A DNA stretch of 64,000 nt, taken from QZLE01 sp033852075. Its GTDB lineage: Bacteria > Pseudomonadota > Gammaproteobacteria > QZLD01. The translations under genes and the position numbers were made by a program. Positions 1 to 8,506 of this stretch are shown here, piece after piece. Below the pieces are notes generated by a model. The model made no database searches. It saw nothing but the letters and a program-made list of their open reading frames with translations, and was not told where the DNA came from. Location: the NCBI GenBank assembly GCA_033852075.1, contig JAWSVC010000014.1, positions 1 through 64,000 of the forward strand. Direction: 5' to 3'. Each line of letters starts with the position of its first letter. Positions within the stretch are counted from its first letter, which is position 1.

Positions 1-12
1 TTCCGAAGGTTC

Positions 13-48
13 GCAATATTTTACCCGGACAGTAGTGGGCCTTCACCG
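13..48. repeat. Dispersed intergenic repeat, copy 1
   Basis: A 36-base stretch that recurs at 51775-51809 with one gap and a few mismatches. The core CCGGACAGTAGTGGGC (25-40) is identical in both copies. Both lie in non-coding DNA upstream of a gene for an exported protein. The function is unknown; it may be a dispersed repeat or a shared regulatory site. Confidence 0.55.
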
Positions 49-213
49 ACATGACGCCATTTGCACTTCGTCATCACTATGCATTACACAATATAAGACA
101 ACTGTTATACACGTGTAATTTTCTTGTAGCATTTCTGTGACAAACTACCTCGCAAATTAACCATCATGCTTAATTTATACATTTAATTTTTTATTATTAA
201 TGAGCGTTAAGAA

Positions 214-2592
214 ATGAGAAACATCCTAAGAAACATTATTTTATCTACATCTATAGTTCTTCTTATATCCTGCGGCGGCAGTGAAGGAAGAAAAGAAAAA
301 TACCTGGATCAAGGTATCTCAAAGTTTGAATCCGGAGACTACGAAAAGGCTCGCGTTAGCTTTAAGAATGTTCTGCAAATTGACCCAAAGGATGTTAAAG
401 GCAGGTTTTGGATTGGCAAAACCATGGAAAAACTTAAGGAGTGGCGCAAAGCTGCAGGATATTACAACTCCACCCTTGATGTTGATCCAAACCATCATGA
501 AGCCACTGTGCGTTTAGGGCGCATAATGTTAATGGCACGAGATGACAAGTCGGCACTGGAAAAGGCAGAAAAACTATTAGCCACTAACCCGCAAGATCCA
601 GACGGCTTAGTAATCCGTGCCGGAGTTCACTCTATCCGTGGTGATATTACAAACTCTCAAAAAGACGCCGAAGCGGCTCTTAAACAAAATAGCACGCACC
701 TTGATGCCATTGTATTACTAGCATCCATCTATAACCAGCAGGGCAACCAAGATAAAACTTTAGAAATACTTAACCAAGGAATAGCTGCTCATAAAGAAAA
801 TATCAGCCTGCGCGCACTTAAGGTCAACATCTTCATTAAACAAAACAAACCAGATGCTGCCATCGCTATCCTAAATGAAATCATAACTATAGAACCTGAA
901 AATCTTGCTCATAGAGTTAGCTTGGCCAAACTACTTATCTCTCTACAGCAAACAGAAAAGGCCAAGCAAGTACTGGCAAAGGCAATATCTGAAATGCCAG
1001 AAGATCTTGAAGCAAAAATAGCTATGGTGGATTTTCTGCAACAAACAGAAGGAGTGCCTGCCGCCGAAGCAAAGCTGCAAGAGATGATTAATCAAAACTC
1101 TGAAGAAACAAAACTAAAATTTAAGATGGCACACCTGCTTGAAAGCAATAAGAAAGTTGAAGAGGCTAAAGAGGTTTATAACAAGATTATCTCTGATGAT
1201 GAAACTAGCCCTAACGCCTTAAAAGCTCGTAATCGCCTTGCGATGATATTGGCTTCAGAAAAAGATATAGATAGCGCTTTACAGCAACTAAGAATCGTAC
1301 TCGAGGAAAACCCAAGGGATAACGATGCCCTGATCCTTCGTGGCAACATTGCCATGACTCAAAAGAACGCCATTGATGCAATCGCCGATTACCGTTCAGT
1401 TCTACGTGATCAACCAGATTCGGCTAAAGTACTAAGCCTTCTTGCGCGTGCACAGGTCGCCAATAAGGAATATGAACTAGCCAAGCAAAACTATCAGCGT
1501 GCCCTTGAAGCTGATCCAATGCTGAAAAGCGTTTATCCTGAACTGGCTCAACTACTGATCGCAAATAAAGAAGCAAATCTAGCGATCAAGGTTCTTGAAC
1601 AAGGCTTAATGTTAGATCAAAAACAACTAAATATGCTTGATGCACTAACCAAACTATATATCCAAACTAAGCAGTGGAATGAAGCCAAAAATGCAGCACG
1701 TAGACTAGAGTTCAACTTCCCGGATTCACCGCTTGGCTACTACTACAGTGGCATGATTGCAATGGGTGAGAAGGATTTTGCACAAGCAGAAAAAGATTTC
1801 AAACAATCCTTATCAATTTCGCCAACTGCAGTTGAGCCATTAAATGGCTTGGTCCGCAGTTTCCTATATCGCCAGCAGCACGATTTAGCTATTGCCTGGT
1901 TAGATAGAGTTATAGAAAAACATCCTGAACATGCGTTAGCTTATAACTTATTAGGCGAGATCTTGCTTGGACAAAAACAAACAAAAAAGGCAAAGGTAGT
2001 TTTTGAGAAGGCTATATCAATAAAAGAAAACTGGTGGATTCCATATCGTGGTCTTGCAGGTACCTATCTAGCTATGAAGCAAGAAACCAAGGCATTAGAA
2101 ACTTACCAAAAAGCCTTGGAAAAAGATTCAAAGGCACTGCGTATCAGATCTGATATGGCCCTTTTGTTGGAGAAGCGCGGTGAATATGAAAAGGCTATAA
2201 GCGAATACGAAACTATTATGACTCAACAGGAATCTTCTATAGCTGCAAATAATCTGGCAATGATGCTGGTTAGATATCGCAAAGATCAAAAGAGCATAGA
2301 TCAAGCTTTTGAGTTAGTTAAAATCTTTGAAGGTAGCGAAAATCCAGCATTAATCGACACTATCGGTTGGGTTAACTACAAAAAAAATAACAATGAAAAA
2401 GCAATAGCACTGCTGGAAAAAGCTGTAGATAAAGCACCACAGGCTGCTGTGATCAGGTATCACTTGGGTATGGCTTATCTGAAAGGAAATCTTAAAGAGA
2501 TGGCTAAAACCAATTTGCAAAAATCTATCGAAGCAGGAATTGATTTTGCCGGAATAGATGAAGCTAAGGATGCCTTAAAAGGAATTAATTAA
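214..2592 (+). CDS. TPR-repeat lipoprotein, PrsT-like
   Basis: This 792-residue protein consists almost entirely of tetratricopeptide repeats. The N-terminus is a lipoprotein signal: basic residues, a hydrophobic stretch, then a lipobox LISC with Cys20 as the likely lipidated residue, so the protein is probably membrane-anchored outside the cytoplasm. From about residue 27 to the end, roughly 20 TPR-type helical pairs follow, with recurring patterns such as A(x)7DP. Length and layout resemble the PrsT family of TPR lipoproteins found in exosortase/PEP-CTERM exopolysaccharide loci, which are thought to be scaffolds. No exosortase is in the window, so that role is not shown here. The next gene, 50 bases downstream, encodes a secreted protein with a C-terminal sorting-like tail and may be co-transcribed. 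Assignment as a TPR lipoprotein is firm; PrsT kinship is inferred. Confidence 0.85.
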   Translation: MRNILRNIILSTSIVLLISCGGSEGRKEKYLDQGISKFESGDYEKARVSFKNVLQIDPKDVKGRFWIGKTMEKLKEWRKAAGYYNSTLDVDPNHHEATVRLGRIMLMARDDKSALEKAEKLLATNPQDPDGLVIRAGVHSIRGDITNSQKDAEAALKQNSTHLDAIVLLASIYNQQGNQDKTLEILNQGIAAHKENISLRALKVNIFIKQNKPDAAIAILNEIITIEPENLAHRVSLAKLLISLQQTEKAKQVLAKAISEMPEDLEAKIAMVDFLQQTEGVPAAEAKLQEMINQNSEETKLKFKMAHLLESNKKVEEAKEVYNKIISDDETSPNALKARNRLAMILASEKDIDSALQQLRIVLEENPRDNDALILRGNIAMTQKNAIDAIADYRSVLRDQPDSAKVLSLLARAQVANKEYELAKQNYQRALEADPMLKSVYPELAQLLIANKEANLAIKVLEQGLMLDQKQLNMLDALTKLYIQTKQWNEAKNAARRLEFNFPDSPLGYYYSGMIAMGEKDFAQAEKDFKQSLSISPTAVEPLNGLVRSFLYRQQHDLAIAWLDRVIEKHPEHALAYNLLGEILLGQKQTKKAKVVFEKAISIKENWWIPYRGLAGTYLAMKQETKALETYQKALEKDSKALRIRSDMALLLEKRGEYEKAISEYETIMTQQESSIAANNLAMMLVRYRKDQKSIDQAFELVKIFEGSENPALIDTIGWVNYKKNNNEKAIALLEKAVDKAPQAAVIRYHLGMAYLKGNLKEMAKTNLQKSIEAGIDFAGIDEAKDALKGIN

Positions 2593-2642
2593 CCATAATG
2601 GGTTTTTAACCCCGTGTATTTTGATAACTAGAGGACTATCAT

Positions 2643-4577
2643 ATGAACACAAAGACTGTAATCAATGCGGTTATGGCAGTGGTACTGTTTGTTTACGCTA
2701 GTATTGCGTTAGCTGATTCTGAAATTTTGATTCAAGAAGTAGGGTTTGTTGGTTCCAGTGCCAATGTTGCAACTGGTGAATTTGAACTGACAGAGTCGGG
2801 TCGTTATACATTTTCTATAACAGATCTTTCAACTCAAGATGTTAACAACGAGTTCTTAGAACCATTTGAGGATTTAAATGCTCTTATCATTAAAGATGAT
2901 CAAGAATATATTACAAAATTTAGTAGCGATTTATCGACATCAAATATTCAACTTGAACCGGGTATTTATCAAATAATTATTCACGGAACATCATTACAAA
3001 CTTCAGGTAAAATCAGTCAATACTCTGCTAATGTTATATTGGAAAATCAAGAGACTCCGGTCTATACAAAGGTTGGTTTTATTCCTGAATTATCTAATGA
3101 AACTAAAATTGAAGATGGCTTTATCAATCCTATCGGTATCGAAGAGGATGGGGATTACAAAATATATTTAACCAACTTTGCATTTCCAAAAAGTCTGCAA
3201 CATCTTCAGCTTTTAGTTGCTAATAATGCAGACCACAGCTCATCGTTTCAATTAGATGCATCAAACTCTACTCAAGCTATAAGCAGTATATTCTCCGCTA
3301 CTGCCGGAAATACACTAACCATTGCTACAATTGCTGTGGCAGATGAGAGCGTTGGTAAGGGATTATTTGGAATTAAGATGGTTAAGGTTGTTGGAGAATA
3401 CGAGTTATCTGTTTTTGAAACCGTAATACCTGTTGGAGAAGAAGATGGAACAACTGATAATGATGTTACCACACTGCACCAAGGGTTTTTCACTGTTCCA
3501 GAAAATACTGGCGGTACTCAAAATTTACAATTTTCCGATTTAAGAAGTGCCACAACTGTATTAGTTGATAATGAAGACTCTTTCATTGAATCCATCGGTT
3601 ACATAATTCAAGATGCTATAACAAACAATGTAATATTAAATACAACAGCAACCGAAGAAACAACTGAGCTTGGGTTACCTTCTGGTGATTACGTGATTCG
3701 TTTATTTGTTAATAGTTCCATTACCCAAGAAGAGATATTTGGCATTAGAATTAGTGACAAGGCTTCTAACGAAAGGATCTATGATTATACACAAGTTATT
3801 GGTAAGGGGTTTTTACACTCAACACAACTTCCTGCGCTTGCTCAGCAAACTAAACTAATCATTGCTGATCTGTGTGAGCGTGCGCGTTTCTCACAACTTG
3901 CGTTAATACTTTCCAATGGCGTTGATATTATTGATACCGTAAAAATTGAATATTCAGCCAATGATCCCAGTTATTGTTCTAGCCCTGTTGTCGAGGATGT
4001 TGAAGTGATTACTTCTAGCAGCCTTAGTTACCAGGCTCATATATATGCACTTGCTCCAGAAGAAACTGATCAAGGTACTATTAGACCTGCGTTATTCAAT
4101 ATGCAAATCATAAATGCAGACTCGGATACATTGATATATGAAAATACTGGGTCTATGCAAGGTGATTACTCATGTATGGGATATGAGTTTGATATTACTT
4201 CAGAAGATGGAACAGGAACCATTAGCTTGATTGACTATGCGTTCCCTCAAAATTTTGCCGATATCAAATTGGTTATTACCCAAGGTACTGACAAGGTAAC
4301 TATTTTTACAACAAGTGAGGCAGGTTCAAGTTACACCTATGATTCTCTTCAATCTGGTAAATATTTTGCTACGGTCATTGCCGACCTTGCAGATGAATCC
4401 GCATTATCAACTTATGGGATCAAAATGACCTATAAACCTGCTACAAACGTTCCACCGGTAGATAATCAAACCGGAGATGGTGGAAGTGATAGTAGTGGTA
4501 GTGGAGGAGGCGGTAATACGTCTTTACTGCTTGTTTTGATGTTACTACTTGGGGCGAATATCCGTAATAACAAGTAG
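2643..4577 (+). CDS. Secreted repeat protein with a GlyGly-CTERM-like tail
   Basis: The product has 644 residues, and no known family was recognised over its full length. Residues 1-24 form a Sec signal peptide ending in LA before DSE. The body appears to hold four or five beta-rich units of about 100-110 residues; several end with a related motif (LFGIKMV, IFGIRIS, TYGIKMTY), and two contain an (A/V)AD-type turn before it. The C-terminus has a Gly/Ser-rich linker, about 14 hydrophobic residues, then RNNK. That three-part tail matches the plan of GlyGly-CTERM/rhombosortase and related sorting signals, in which the tail is cleaved in the membrane. The ribosome site GAGGA sits 10 bases before ATG. 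A perfect inverted repeat follows the stop. Likely an exported or surface-attached adhesin-like protein; the function is unknown. Confidence 0.7.
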   Translation: MNTKTVINAVMAVVLFVYASIALADSEILIQEVGFVGSSANVATGEFELTESGRYTFSITDLSTQDVNNEFLEPFEDLNALIIKDDQEYITKFSSDLSTSNIQLEPGIYQIIIHGTSLQTSGKISQYSANVILENQETPVYTKVGFIPELSNETKIEDGFINPIGIEEDGDYKIYLTNFAFPKSLQHLQLLVANNADHSSSFQLDASNSTQAISSIFSATAGNTLTIATIAVADESVGKGLFGIKMVKVVGEYELSVFETVIPVGEEDGTTDNDVTTLHQGFFTVPENTGGTQNLQFSDLRSATTVLVDNEDSFIESIGYIIQDAITNNVILNTTATEETTELGLPSGDYVIRLFVNSSITQEEIFGIRISDKASNERIYDYTQVIGKGFLHSTQLPALAQQTKLIIADLCERARFSQLALILSNGVDIIDTVKIEYSANDPSYCSSPVVEDVEVITSSSLSYQAHIYALAPEETDQGTIRPALFNMQIINADSDTLIYENTGSMQGDYSCMGYEFDITSEDGTGTISLIDYAFPQNFADIKLVITQGTDKVTIFTTSEAGSSYTYDSLQSGKYFATVIADLADESALSTYGIKMTYKPATNVPPVDNQTGDGGSDSSGSGGGGNTSLLLVLMLLLGANIRNNK

Positions 4578-4590
4578 CTACCTATACACC

Positions 4591-4627
4591 AGAAGTGCAA
4601 GATTAAGACTCTTGCACTTCTTTCGGA
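4591..4627 (+). terminator. Probable rho-independent terminator
   Basis: A perfect 12-base inverted repeat, AGAAGTGCAAGA / TCTTGCACTTCT, with a 7-base loop lies 14 bases after the stop of the secreted repeat protein. It is followed by a short T-rich run (TTTC), weaker than a classic U-tract. Confidence 0.65.
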
Positions 4628-4759
4628 TAGAATTAGAAATCAATTTCATTGCCTAATAAAAACCATCTATTAATAATAATTCTCCATTTCTTTCCTATAA
4701 TTAAATCCATGGATAAATAATTTTCCTTTTGTGCTTTTACCTATCGCTAGGAGTGCAGC

Positions 4760-7249
4760 ATGCGTACCTATAATTTAGCTTTTCGCAGCCATCTAAAAAA
4801 AATATTACGACCATTAATACTTGTTGTAACAATGGCCTTATGCTGCTTTTCATTTGCTCAAGAAACTTCCGACATTGTTATTACTATAAATGGATCAACA
4901 ACAGTACACCCATTAGCGAATGCTTTTTCTGCTCACTATTCCAAACTACACCCTGAGGTAAGATTTGATATATCTGCAACTGGTAGCGGAGCCGGTGCAA
5001 ATGCCCTTATAGAAGGTAAGTGCGACATTGCAAATATGTCTCGCTTTATGAAACAGGCTGAATTCCAAAAGGCTATCGAAAATGGTGTTCTGCCGGTTTT
5101 TCATACGGTTGCCATGGATGCTTTGCTGGTTATTACTCACAAAGACAATCCGATTGATGGGCTTTCCATAAAGCAAGTTCGGCAAATTTATTCCGGCGAA
5201 ATAACCAATTGGAAAGAGGTTGGCGGTCGTGATGCTCGAATAACCGTAATTGCTCGGGACTCAAAAAGTGGCACTCAAAAGGTATTCAATGAACTGGTAA
5301 TGCAGGGACAATCAACAAAACCGGAATTTGAGCTAGAACACAATCGCCTGATTCAAACAATGGTGCAAGATGATCCTAATGCTATTGGATATGGAGGTTT
5401 GGCCTTTGCAAATGGTGTTAAGCCTTTAGCGGTTGATGGCGTTACCCCGGATAGAGAACATATTGCTGCCAGCAAATACCCACTTGCAAGACCTCTTTTT
5501 ATGGTTACCAATGGTTATCCCAAACTTGGTTCTCATATCCAACAGTTTATTAATTTTTATGCTAAGCCGGCTGGACGTCTTGCAGTTGAAGAAGCAGGTT
5601 ATGTATCCTTACAAGGATATGGTGAAGTAACACTTGAAGATGTATTCAAGATTTATTGGCCATGGCTTGCACTGAGCGGATTCCTTATTATGGTTGTATA
5701 TGCAGCCAGATCATATTTATATGCTCGTAATATAAATAAGCATAGAAACAAGCTTAATAATTTACAAAACTACTTATATAACATAATCAATTCCATGCCA
5801 TCAGTGATAATAAGTGTTGATAGTAATGGAATTATCAAACAATGGAACGTTCAGGCTGAAAAAATATTTAATTGTTCTTTTGCTGATGCCATAGGATCTA
5901 ATGCAAGTGAATTAATTACTATCAAAAGCCCCATCATAGATAAGCTTTCTGAAAATATTATTTATAACGATGTTTTTTCCGACGTTGAGGTTGAGTCAGT
6001 AATAGGTGATGAAACTCGTTATTTTGATATTACATTATTCCCTTTAAAAGAAGGAGATAGTCAAGGAGCTGTTATTCGTATCGACGATGTAAGTAAAAAG
6101 GTTGAGATAGATAAAACCCTAAAACAAAGTAGAAAGATGGAAGCAGTTGGACAACTTGCCGGAGGCATTGCACATGACTTTAAAAACATGCTTGGTGCCA
6201 TTCTAAGCGCTAGCCAACTATTTCAGTACAGAATGAGCAAGGAAGACCCTAATTTTAAATATGTAGAAATTATAGAAAGCGCATCAGAACAAGCTTCCGA
6301 TCTTATTAGCAGACTTTTAGATTTTTCTCGCAGAAGCAGTATAAGTGCAAAAATTGAGTTGCACAGCGCCATTGAAAATAGCATCAAACTATTAAAGCAC
6401 AGCCTGCAAAAAAACATATTAATCGAAACAGATTTTCAGGCAGAAGAGGACACCGTTTTTGGTGATTTTTCGCAACTCCAAAATGTATTTTTAAATCTTG
6501 GTATTAATGCTGGTCATGCAATGCCATCTGGTGGGCACCTTGCATTTAAAACGCGAATTGTTGAACTCACACAGGAGTTTTGTGAACAAAGTTCCTACGC
6601 AATAGAACCTGGAAAATTCTTTCTTGTAGAAGTATCTGATACCGGATCAGGCATCCCCAATAAAATCATAAAAGAAATATTTGATCCTTTTTTCACCACC
6701 AAAGATCCTGGCAAAGGAACTGGGCTTGGCCTTTCTTCTGTAAAGTCAATACTAGAACAACACCATGGAGCTATCAATGTATACAGCGAACTAGGAAAAG
6801 GCAGCGTATTCCATCTTTACTTCCCATTAGTAGAACCCGAAAAAATAGCCAGTAAGGATATCAAAACACAGTGGATTACTGGTAGTGGAACTATACTTGT
6901 AATTGAAGATGAACCTATGATTCGTAAGATGACAACATCTATACTTTCAGAGCTTGGTTACAACACCATAACTGCCGTCGATGGTATTGATGGAGTTATC
7001 CAGTATGAAAAAAACGCCTCTTCAATTGATCTTGTTCTGCTAGATCTTGTAATGCCCAAGGCCAGCGGACATGAATGCTTTACACATCTTAAATATATCA
7101 ATCCAAATGTTAAGGTAATTGTGTTAACCGGATTCTTACAGCAACAATATCTTGATGAGTTGATTAAAGCCGGCGTATGTGGGTACATCTCAAAACCTTA
7201 TCGAATCGAAGACTTAAGTCAGCTGATTAATCATGTGCTTTCTACTTAG
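4760..7249 (+). CDS. PstS-like phosphate-binding domain fused to a hybrid histidine kinase
   Basis: This 829-residue sensor has a signal peptide at about 1-33, then a PstS-type periplasmic binding domain (about 35-285) with typical motifs NGSTTVHPLA, ATGSGAG and SGTQ. One transmembrane helix follows (about 297-315), then a PAS domain, a HisKA domain with phospho-acceptor His472 in the motif GGIAHDFKN, an HATPase domain (boxes DTGSGIP and GTGLGLSSV), and a C-terminal receiver with Asp762 in LLDLVMP. PstS normally delivers phosphate to an ABC transporter, so the fusion suggests direct sensing of periplasmic phosphate or a similar oxyanion, with phosphorelay to an unseen partner. There is no Hpt domain and no separate response regulator nearby. 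GGAG lies 6 bases before ATG. The last 184 bases are nearly duplicated at 21657-21840. Confidence 0.88.
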   Translation: MRTYNLAFRSHLKKILRPLILVVTMALCCFSFAQETSDIVITINGSTTVHPLANAFSAHYSKLHPEVRFDISATGSGAGANALIEGKCDIANMSRFMKQAEFQKAIENGVLPVFHTVAMDALLVITHKDNPIDGLSIKQVRQIYSGEITNWKEVGGRDARITVIARDSKSGTQKVFNELVMQGQSTKPEFELEHNRLIQTMVQDDPNAIGYGGLAFANGVKPLAVDGVTPDREHIAASKYPLARPLFMVTNGYPKLGSHIQQFINFYAKPAGRLAVEEAGYVSLQGYGEVTLEDVFKIYWPWLALSGFLIMVVYAARSYLYARNINKHRNKLNNLQNYLYNIINSMPSVIISVDSNGIIKQWNVQAEKIFNCSFADAIGSNASELITIKSPIIDKLSENIIYNDVFSDVEVESVIGDETRYFDITLFPLKEGDSQGAVIRIDDVSKKVEIDKTLKQSRKMEAVGQLAGGIAHDFKNMLGAILSASQLFQYRMSKEDPNFKYVEIIESASEQASDLISRLLDFSRRSSISAKIELHSAIENSIKLLKHSLQKNILIETDFQAEEDTVFGDFSQLQNVFLNLGINAGHAMPSGGHLAFKTRIVELTQEFCEQSSYAIEPGKFFLVEVSDTGSGIPNKIIKEIFDPFFTTKDPGKGTGLGLSSVKSILEQHHGAINVYSELGKGSVFHLYFPLVEPEKIASKDIKTQWITGSGTILVIEDEPMIRKMTTSILSELGYNTITAVDGIDGVIQYEKNASSIDLVLLDLVMPKASGHECFTHLKYINPNVKVIVLTGFLQQQYLDELIKAGVCGYISKPYRIEDLSQLINHVLST

Positions 7250-7454
7250 ACACATCGATTTCAGGTTGGACGACATTTGATGAAAGCGGAGAATTATCGT
7301 TTGTTAAGAGGCCGAGCTTTTGATGAATGGAGTAGGGCGAGTTGCGTCCAAAATATAGGTTTGTCAATAACCTGAGATGAAACTTTATTCATCCTTTTTT
7401 TAATACCAATGCTAAAAATGGAAAAACTTTTTTAAACAGCAATGAAGCAAAATA

Positions 7455-7820
7455 TTATTTACCTGTTTTTTCAGGAACATAAACCACTTCACCACTGGGT
7501 AGCTGATAGGCAACACCCAACCGTTGACCGTTGCCACCAATCTCCTCTTCACTAATCTGGTAATGGTCAATTTTCACCCCCTGTTTGGTGATGATCTCCA
7601 TATTATCCTTGCCTGGATTTTTTATAATTGTAATATCATCCTTAGATGTTAGTAATTCGGGTACGCTAAGAGCAGTAAACATCGCCAGTATTAATGCCAC
7701 TGCAAAAACCATAGCGACATCAAAAAGGTTAGCAACGGTTGCTAAAGGATCTTCGTCAACAGCTCCAAGCAATTGCTTATACCTTTGACTTTTTGAATTG
7801 GGCGTTATTCTACCGATCAT
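7455..7820 (-). CDS. DUF2149 protein, ExbD/TolR-like subunit
   Basis: A 121-residue protein with one transmembrane helix near the N-terminus (about 30-50) and a short soluble C-terminal part. Asp34, in the motif NLFDVAMVF at the helix start, is placed like the essential membrane Asp of ExbD/TolR/MotB-type stator subunits. The sequence fits the DUF2149 family, which travels with CobN-like and MotA/TolQ/ExbB genes. Its start overlaps the stop of the ExbB-like gene by 4 bases (ATGA), so the two are translationally coupled. It probably forms the proton-driven motor with that protein to power the TonB receptor or the chelatase. It is the last gene of the operon. Confidence 0.8.
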   Translation of the reverse strand: MIGRITPNSKSQRYKQLLGAVDEDPLATVANLFDVAMVFAVALILAMFTALSVPELLTSKDDITIIKNPGKDNMEIITKQGVKIDHYQISEEEIGGNGQRLGVAYQLPSGEVVYVPEKTGK

Positions 7821-8506
7821 ACCTGGCGCTTATCTTTATTATAACTAACAGAGGCATTACCGGCAGACACCACTGCATTCTTAACCACACCAATAGGCCC
7901 TTGCACAATATAACGGGTTAACTGCTCTGTTTGCATCATATCTCTGGCATACCAATATTGCCGGATAATCAGCATTACATAACACAATGCTCCAACTACC
8001 AAACCGGCAACGGTGGTACTAAAGACAATAATAAGTTCCTGAGACATCATCCCCAAATTACCCTGAGAGATGCTCATCAGGGCTGGTCCCATCGGGATCA
8101 ATGTACCCATTAGCCCCAACATTGGTCCAATGCGCAATCCGATACGGATACGCGCCAGACGCTTTGCTGCATTAAACTCGATCTCCTGCAACACTTGTTC
8201 AAGCAATATTGCTTCACAGTGAGTTTTTTGCTTTGCCATAATCAATGAAGTTTGCTGCAATAAATACGGAGCGGCAATAGATGAAAGTAATTGGTTAAGG
8301 GAAATACGGGAAGCAGGGGCAGATTTACAAAAATCGCTCAATTGCTGATTCCATATATATCGATTAGTTCGTCGCTCTAACCACTCACGCAAAAACATAC
8401 CAATTTCATACAGTGACCATAGCAATGCCAATAAAAGCCCAGTTATAACCGGAACCTTTAATGCTGCGGTGATGGTATAGAGAATAGATGTAACTTGCTC
8501 AATCAT
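7817..8506 (-). CDS. MotA/TolQ/ExbB-family proton channel protein
   Basis: This 229-residue inner-membrane protein has an N-terminal helix (about 10-35), a cytoplasmic region, then two helices (about 135-160 and 170-195). The family signature GPMLGLMGTLIPMGPAL is followed by STTVAGLVVGAL. ExbB/TolQ proteins form the proton-conducting core of inner-membrane motors. The gene overlaps the CobN-like gene upstream by 8 bases and the DUF2149 gene downstream by 4, so the three are surely one operon. By analogy with hmuS-hmuT-hmuU clusters it corresponds to the HmuT-type subunit. The motor role is family knowledge; the coupling to a chelatase is inferred from context. Confidence 0.85.
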   Translation of the reverse strand: MIEQVTSILYTITAALKVPVITGLLLALLWSLYEIGMFLREWLERRTNRYIWNQQLSDFCKSAPASRISLNQLLSSIAAPYLLQQTSLIMAKQKTHCEAILLEQVLQEIEFNAAKRLARIRIGLRIGPMLGLMGTLIPMGPALMSISQGNLGMMSQELIIVFSTTVAGLVVGALCYVMLIIRQYWYARDMMQTEQLTRYIVQGPIGVVKNAVVSAGNASVSYNKDKRQV

